DNA of 12,364 nt. It comes from Candidatus Rokuibacteriota bacterium. Its GTDB lineage: Bacteria > Methylomirabilota > Methylomirabilia > Rokubacteriales > CSP1-6. Below are positions 8,632 to 12,364 of the stretch, piece by piece. Both the position numbers and the translations under genes were made by a program. Where the stretch lies: positions 1 to 12,364 of the forward strand of contig JACQCN010000006.1 of the NCBI GenBank assembly GCA_016201575.1, in the 5' to 3' direction. The notes below the pieces were generated by a model. The model was not told where the DNA came from. It was given only the letters and a program-made list of their open reading frames with translations, and ran no database searches. The first letter of the stretch is position 1; the number at the start of each line of letters is the position of its first letter.

Positions 8632-9010
8632 GTGCCGCGCTTCGCCGCGCATCTCGGCTGGCAGTTCACCGAGGTCCGTTCCTCGAGCGCTTCGAGGCCG
8701 CGGCCGCGGTGGGCTTCGGCGCCGTCGAGTACCCGTTCCCCCACGCGCACCCGGCGCGCGAGCTGGCCCGGCGGCTCGCCGACAACGGCCTCGTGCAGGT
8801 CTCGATCATGGCGCCGGCGGGCGACTGGCCGGCGGGCGAGCGCGGCATCGCGGCGATTCCCGGCCGCGAGCGGGAGTTCCGCGACGGCCTGCGGCGGGCG
8901 CTCGACTACGCCGGCGCGCTGGGGGCGCGGTGCCTGCACGTGGCTTCGGGGCTCGTCCCTCAAGGCGTCGAGCCGGCCGCCCGCGCGGCGCTCTACGTCG
9001 AGCACCTCAC
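8632..9010 (+). pseudogene. Hydroxypyruvate isomerase-like TIM-barrel protein, frameshifted and truncated
   Basis: From GTG 8632 the frame reads PRFAAHLGWQFTEV, the typical opening of hydroxypyruvate isomerase/Hyi-like sugar isomerases (xylose-isomerase-like TIM barrels). At 8674-8676 one base appears missing (GAGGTCCGTTCC where GAGGTNCCGTTCC is expected); reading continues in another frame as PFLERFEAAAAVGFGAVEYP, VQVSIMAPAGDWPAGERG, REREFRDGLRRALDYAGALGA and CLHVASGLVPQG. Similarity ends around LYVEHL (about 9005), roughly half the family's ~260 residues, where antisense sequence of another gene begins. The second half with the catalytic Glu is absent. It is a broken gene or an assembly error; family call is good. 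Confidence 0.75.
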
Positions 9011-9185
9011 GGTCGCCGATCAGGCGCAGGCGCTGGCGGGACAGGAGGTCGAGGTCCAGCTCGGCGATCGCGCCCCCCATTCGGCCGATGCCGATCAGCC
9101 GGCCGCCCAGGGCGAGGCAGCGCAGGTTGCCGGCGAGCACGCTCGCGCCGACCATGTCGAGGATCACGTCGACGCCGCGTCCGCT
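9010..9185 (-). pseudogene. Fragment of a zinc-type NADPH:quinone oxidoreductase (QOR/PIG3-like)
   Basis: On the minus strand from about 9185 the frame reads GRGVDVILDMVGASVLAG, NLRCLALGGRLIGIGRMGG and AELDLDLLSRQRLRLIG. This is the distinctive post-Rossmann segment of medium-chain quinone oxidoreductases (GVDVILDMVGG...NLR.LA.GGRLV.IG...G...ELDL..L..KRL...G). About 58 residues of a ~325-residue protein are present; neither its N-terminal half nor its C-terminus is visible nearby. It lies head-on to the isomerase relic, so an inversion, transfer or chimeric join occurred at about 9005-9012. Confidence 0.7.
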
Positions 9186-9244
9186 CCGCGCCGGGCACGA
9201 TCACGATCGCGCGCAAGCACTGGCTCCTCCCGAGGAAGTCGCCC

Positions 9245-9306
9245 TATGCTACGCTGGCGGGCGCGGCGGCACCGCCGCGAATTTCTCCGCGCGGAGAAGG
9301 GGAGGT
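9245..9306 (+). promoter_or_regulatory. Leader of the epimerase gene with hairpin and 16-bp palindrome
   Basis: Contains a weak -10 (TATGCT, 9245-9250, or TACGCT, 9250-9255) without a clear -35; a stem-loop CGCGGCG-GCAC-CGCCGCG (9262-9279); a perfect 16-bp palindrome TTCTCCGCGCGGAGAA (9283-9298); and the Shine-Dalgarno GGAGGT (9301-9306). The palindrome abuts the ribosome site, and its left arm could instead pair with GGGGAG, so it may be an operator or a translational control element. Confidence 0.5.
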
Positions 9307-9313
9307 CACATCC

Positions 9314-10300
9314 ATGACGACCCTGATCACCGGCGGCACGGGCCTCATCGGCGCCTGCCTGGCCGAGAAGCTCCTGTCCCGTGACGAGCCCGTCGTGCTC
9401 TTCGACCTGGCCGCCGCCGAGTGGCGGATCGCCCCCCTGCGCGTTCACGGCGACCGCCTCCAGGTCGTCCGCGGCGACGTGCAGTCGCTCGTGGAGCTGC
9501 TGGACGTGGTGCGGGCGCACGGCGTGACCTCGATCGTGCACCTCGCCTACCTGCTCGGCGTCGAGTGCAACACGATCCCGGAGCGGGCCACCCGGATCAA
9601 CGTGCTGGGGACGCTGAACGTGCTGGAGGCGGCGCGGCTGTCGGGCATCGAGCGCGTGCTCCTCGCCAGCTCGATCGCCGTCTACGGCGCGGACGAGCAG
9701 TACAGCCCCGCGCAGCGTCCGCTTCGCGAGGACGTGCCGCTCCACGTCGCGTCGGGCCTGCCGATCTACGGAGGCGGCAAGCTCTTCCTCGAGCACGTGG
9801 CCGCGACCTACGCCGAGCAGTACGGCATCACCACGGGCGGGCTCCGGCCGAGCATCGTGTACGGCTGGGGGCGCGAGCGCGGCACCAGCGCGTTCACCGG
9901 GGAGCTGATCGACCGGACCGCGGTGGGCGAGCCCGTCCGCGTCGGCTTCGGCGACGCGCGTGTGAGCGTCGTCTACGTGGAGGACGTGGCCGAGCAGTTC
10001 CTGGCGCTCCTCGACGCCGACCGGCGCGTGCTGGCCCGGCGCCGATTCTTCAACACCGGCGGCGACACCTGCACCGTCCGGGAGATGGCGGGCGTGGTGA
10101 AGCGGCTGATCCCGGACGCCCGGATCGAGGTCACCTCCGCCGGCGAGCGCGACATCGCCGGGCTGCCGGCGAGCGTCTCCGATCGCTCGCTCGAGGAGGA
10201 GCTGGGCTACAAGCGCACGTTCACGCCGCTGGAGGCGGGCGTGCGGGCCCAGGTGGCGGTGGCGCGGGCGCGGGCGGGGTTGCCGCCGCTCCCCCTCTGA
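9314..10300 (+). CDS. NAD-dependent epimerase/dehydratase (extended SDR)
   Basis: A 328-residue extended short-chain dehydrogenase acting on a nucleotide-sugar or similar substrate. NAD-binding G7-G8-T-G10-L-I-G13, acidic D31 at the end of beta 2 (NAD preference), VRGDV (D55), HLAYLLGVE, INVLGTLNVLEAAR, LLASSIAVYG (S119/S120), catalytic Y152-GGG-K156 and GLRPSIVYGWGRERG are all present; RRFFNTGGDTCTVREMAGVVK in the C-terminal part fits substrate-domain sequences. ATG 9314 is chosen because GGAGGT lies 7 bases upstream and the Rossmann strand starts two residues later. It is followed by the RmlD-like gene and two glycosyltransferases, suggesting precursor sugar modification, but the exact reaction (4-epimerisation, dehydration or reduction) is not readable. 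Confidence 0.92.
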   Translation: MTTLITGGTGLIGACLAEKLLSRDEPVVLFDLAAAEWRIAPLRVHGDRLQVVRGDVQSLVELLDVVRAHGVTSIVHLAYLLGVECNTIPERATRINVLGTLNVLEAARLSGIERVLLASSIAVYGADEQYSPAQRPLREDVPLHVASGLPIYGGGKLFLEHVAATYAEQYGITTGGLRPSIVYGWGRERGTSAFTGELIDRTAVGEPVRVGFGDARVSVVYVEDVAEQFLALLDADRRVLARRRFFNTGGDTCTVREMAGVVKRLIPDARIEVTSAGERDIAGLPASVSDRSLEEELGYKRTFTPLEAGVRAQVAVARARAGLPPLPL

Positions 10301-10370
10301 GTCGTAGTGTCCCAATTTGAACGAGACCGCCACCAGCGGCGGAGGACAAATTAGGACGGCACCTCTGAGT
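10294..10370. mobile_element. Tiny MITE-like insert: imperfect inverted repeats flanked by a 9-bp direct repeat
   Basis: CCTCTGAGT occurs at 10294-10302 and again at 10362-10370. Between them are inverted arms GTCCCAATTTG (10309-10319) and CAAATTAGGAC (10347-10357), one mismatch, with an inner CCGCC/GGCGG stem. It has an A/T-rich motif unlike its surroundings. The left direct repeat contains the epimerase TGA. The layout matches an insertion with 9-bp target duplication, but there is no coding capacity and the arms do not abut the duplications exactly. It could also serve as a terminator-like hairpin. Confidence 0.45.
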
Positions 10371-10402
10371 TGCGGAGCTTCGTCGGGGCGCGGGCGATCG
10401 AC

Positions 10403-10412
10403 TATAATCACG
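10403..10412 (+). promoter_or_regulatory. Perfect TATAAT -10 directly before rmlD, predicted leaderless start
   Basis: TATAAT (10403-10408) followed by CACG gives the third TANAATCACG. ATG 10415 begins 6 bases after the -10, where transcription itself should start, and there is no Shine-Dalgarno, so a leaderless mRNA is predicted. The -35 is unclear. Confidence 0.6.
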
Positions 10413-10414
10413 CG

Positions 10415-11248
10415 ATGACTCCGAGGCTGCTCGTCACCGGCGCGGGCGGGATGGTCGGCTCGTACGCGAAGGAGATCTTCACCGACCACGAGCTGATCCT
10501 CACCGACATCGTCGACGGCCTGCCGCGGCTGGACGTGTGCGATCCCGCCGAGGTGAAGGCGGCGGTGGCCGAGCTGAAGCCCGCCGTCGTCCTCCACCTC
10601 GCCGCCGCCACCGACGTCGACCGCTGCGAGCAGGAGCCGGACGGGGCCTACCGGAGCAACGCGATCGGCACGCAGAACGTCGCGCTCGCGTGCCAGGCCG
10701 CCGGCATCCCGCTCGTCTACGTGAGCACCGCGGGCGTGTTCGGCGGGGACAAGCCCGAGCCGTACATCGAGTTCGACGCCCCGCGGCCGGTCAACGTCTA
10801 CGGGCTCTCCAAGCTCGCCGGCGAGCAGATCGTCGCCGCGCTCCTCCAGCAGTACTACATCGTGCGCGCCGGCTGGATGATCGGCGGCGGCCCGCGCGAC
10901 AAGAAGTTCGTCGGCAAGATCGCCCGCCTCGGCAGCCCGACCTACGCGCGGGACTTCCTGGCGGGGATCCAGCGGCTCCTGCCCACCGGCCAGTACGGCC
11001 TCTACCACCTGGCCAACAAGGGCTGCGGCACGCGGTACGAGGTCGCCCTCAAGGTGCGCGCGCTCCTCGGCCGGCCGGAGGTCGAGATCGTCCCGGTCTC
11101 GTCCGCGCAGTTCCCCCTGCCCGCGCCCCGGGCCCGGTCCGAGGCCATGCGGAACCTGAAGCTCGAGCTGCTCGGCATCCACGCCCGGACCTGGGAGGAC
11201 GCCCTCCAGGAGTACGTCTCGACCGAGCTCGTGCCGCTCCTCACGTGA
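10415..11248 (+). CDS. rfbD: RmlD-like dTDP-4-dehydrorhamnose reductase (SDR), with internal gap
   Basis: A 277-residue RmlD-type SDR; family members reduce dTDP-4-keto-L-rhamnose to dTDP-L-rhamnose with NAD(P)H, the last step of the rhamnose donor pathway. Seen: G9-A-G-G12-M-V-G15, LDVCDPAEV, HLAAATDVDRCE, SNAIGTQNVALAC, VYVSTAGVFGGD, catalytic Y129-GLS-K133, AGWMIGGGPRDKKFVGKI and GSPTYARDF. Between KIARL (to residue 172) and GSPTY (173) about 15-20 residues usual in the family are absent without a frame change. ATG 10415 is preferred to an in-frame TTG at 10370, which lies in the direct repeat and has no ribosome site. Its stop overlaps the GT2 start (GTGA), so the two are translationally coupled. 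Rhamnose specificity is inferred; rfbA/B/C are not in the window. Confidence 0.88.
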   Translation: MTPRLLVTGAGGMVGSYAKEIFTDHELILTDIVDGLPRLDVCDPAEVKAAVAELKPAVVLHLAAATDVDRCEQEPDGAYRSNAIGTQNVALACQAAGIPLVYVSTAGVFGGDKPEPYIEFDAPRPVNVYGLSKLAGEQIVAALLQQYYIVRAGWMIGGGPRDKKFVGKIARLGSPTYARDFLAGIQRLLPTGQYGLYHLANKGCGTRYEVALKVRALLGRPEVEIVPVSSAQFPLPAPRARSEAMRNLKLELLGIHARTWEDALQEYVSTELVPLLT

Positions 11249-12057
11249 GCGAGCGCGTCACGCTGGTGATGTGCCTCTACAACCAGCTCCCGCTCACGCG
11301 GGCCTGCCTGGACAGCCTGCGCGCCACCACGGAGCCGTTCCGCCTCGTCGTCATCGACAACGGCTCCACCGACGGCACCCGCGAGTTCTTCCGCCGCTTC
11401 GGGGCGCCGGCGCCGCTCCGCTTCGTCGAGAGCGACTCCAACGACTCGGTCATCGGCTCGCTCAACCGCGCCTGGCGCGCGGTGGAGACGGAGTACCTCT
11501 GCCTCCTGCACAACGACACGGAGATGCTGGAGCCGGCATGGCTCGCGCGCCTGCTCGGCGCCCTGCACGAGCCCGGCGTGGGGATGGCCGGGCTCTACGG
11601 TGTCAAGCGCGTCCGGCGGGACGGCCGCTTCGTCGGCCGCACCATCGTCCACAGCCTGGCCGAGCGCCCGACCGTGCGCCCGCCCTGGGAAGAGGTGGCG
11701 GTGGTCGACGCGGTGTGCATGTGCCTCTCGCGGGAGCTGATGGAGGCGGTCGGCGGCCTCGACGAGTCCTTCGGCTTCTATCACGGCTACGACAAGGACC
11801 TCTCCTTCGCGGTGCGCGAGACCGGCCGGCGCTGCCTCGTCGTGCACGCGCCCTTCCACCACCGGGGCGGCGGCACGCGGACCGAGACTTTCGCGCGGAA
11901 CCCCGAGCGCGAGCGCCGCGATCTCCGGCTGCGCAAGATCGCCGCCGACCGCTTCCTCGCCAAGTGGGGACACCGCCTGCCCTGCGACGTGCGCCCGCGG
12001 CCCGCGCGGGTCCGGGAGTGGGTGACCGCCAAGCTCGCTCCCGTTCGCCGCGGGTGA
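11245..12057 (+). CDS. Family 2 glycosyltransferase (WbbL-like)
   Basis: A 270-residue GT-A enzyme that transfers a sugar from a nucleotide donor, probably at the inner membrane face during glycan assembly. Motifs: N-terminal VTLVMCLYNQLPLTRACLDSL, VVIDNGSTDG (D38), LNRAWRAV, the metal-binding DxD equivalent LHNDTE (89-93, with D91), VDAVCMCLSRELMEAVGG LDE and the acceptor-side GYDKD (181-185). No membrane segment is visible. GTG 11245 is chosen because it starts the conserved strand and overlaps the rmlD stop by four bases. Next to an RmlD-type reductase a rhamnosyltransferase role is attractive but unproven. The sequence looks full length and undamaged. Confidence 0.9.
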   Translation: MSERVTLVMCLYNQLPLTRACLDSLRATTEPFRLVVIDNGSTDGTREFFRRFGAPAPLRFVESDSNDSVIGSLNRAWRAVETEYLCLLHNDTEMLEPAWLARLLGALHEPGVGMAGLYGVKRVRRDGRFVGRTIVHSLAERPTVRPPWEEVAVVDAVCMCLSRELMEAVGGLDESFGFYHGYDKDLSFAVRETGRRCLVVHAPFHHRGGGTRTETFARNPERERRDLRLRKIAADRFLAKWGHRLPCDVRPRPARVREWVTAKLAPVRRG

Positions 12058-12085
12058 TCGCCGCCGCGCGGCGGCCCCGCACGCC

Positions 12086-12364
12086 ATGAAGGTCCTGCAC
12101 CTCATGTCCTGCCGCGGCTGGTCCTCGGACGCCTACTGGGCGGCGCGGATCGCCCGGGAGCTCGAGCGGCGCGGGCACGAGGTGACGCTCGGCTGCCGCG
12201 CGGGCACCGAGGCGCGCGTGATCGAGCGGGCGTGGGCCGAGGGCGTCGAGCGCATCACGACGTACGGGTTCCGGGGCGGGGTGAAGCCCGGCGCCGACCT
12301 CGCGGACATCCGGCAGCTGCGCGGAGCGCTCGCCGGAGTCTTTCTGGGATACGCCACCTCGCTC
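12086..12364 (+). CDS. Glycosyltransferase family 4-type N-terminus (3' partial)
   Basis: Open from ATG 12086 to the window edge, 93 codons. The N-terminus MKVLHLMSCRGWSSDAYW followed by ARIARELERRGHEVTLGCRAG is the usual acceptor-binding start of GT-B fold GT4 enzymes (glycine loop after beta 1, then an amphipathic helix and HEVTL). It lies 28 bases after the GT2 stop, so it is likely in the same transcript, though no Shine-Dalgarno is evident. The last nine residues (VFLGYATSL) do not look like the expected VDVVHxH strand of the family; this may be divergence or a sequence join just before the edge. Confidence 0.75.
   Translation, partial: MKVLHLMSCRGWSSDAYWAARIARELERRGHEVTLGCRAGTEARVIERAWAEGVERITTYGFRGGVKPGADLADIRQLRGALAGVFLGYATSL

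Noticed and set aside
7660..8652. N-terminal extension of the oxidoreductase frame to 679 codons
   Set aside because: It is antisense to the nitroreductase; the Rossmann fold begins at ATG 7659 with a strong ribosome site.
10370..10414. Upstream TTG start for the RmlD-like gene
   Set aside because: Adds 15 unconserved residues, lies in the direct repeat and spans the TATAAT box; no ribosome site.
9164..11182. A 672-codon minus-strand frame opposite the epimerase and rmlD
   Set aside because: Low-complexity Arg/Ala/Asp-rich translation, mirror of two clear SDR genes. Only its extreme start overlaps the real antisense QOR relic, which is in a different frame.

Overview
This is a very GC-rich (roughly 70% or more by eye) bacterial window with almost exclusively G/C-ending codons, Shine-Dalgarno sites and recognisable sigma-70-type promoters. 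Gene content (ClpB, J-protein, Uma2, Tat-exported hydrolase, dTDP-rhamnose-type reductase, GT2 and GT4 enzymes) fits a free-living soil or sediment bacterium. A Rokubacteria/Methylomirabilota-like lineage is my guess from overall feel only; nothing here is diagnostic. I see no tRNA, rRNA, CRISPR array, integrase or transposase.

Layout. 1-579: 3' part of a PilZ-receiver signalling protein. 666-4349: chaperone pair, a J-protein that has lost its start and first J-domain helix, then intact clpB. 4357-4509: a two-hairpin repeat and a strong intrinsic terminator. 4591-6242: a Uma2-family nuclease and a Tat-exported alpha/beta hydrolase, each with its own good promoter. 6243-6612: third repeat copy, the tail of a lost MFS transporter and a 51-bp tandem duplication. 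6613-7659 (minus): Gfo/Idh/MocA oxidoreductase, divergent from a 42-codon ORF and a nitroreductase. 8632-9185: debris, namely a frameshifted hydroxypyruvate-isomerase-like 5' half joined head-on to an antisense quinone-oxidoreductase fragment. 9314-12364: sugar epimerase, RmlD-like reductase, GT2 and the start of a GT4, which look like a surface-glycan cluster with translational coupling (GTGA overlap) between rmlD and the GT2.

No complete new defence or metabolic system is visible. The best candidates for novelty are non-coding. (1) A two-hairpin repeat occurs three times, 5-7 nt after a stop codon each time. (2) A shared TANAATCACG promoter element occurs three times, once positioned for a leaderless mRNA. 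(3) A ~59-bp inverted-repeat insert with 9-bp flanking repeats sits on a stop codon. (4) An A/T-ending codon patch lies inside clpB. Several genes show truncations, deletions or frameshifts, so real gene decay must be weighed against metagenome assembly error before any of these is over-interpreted.
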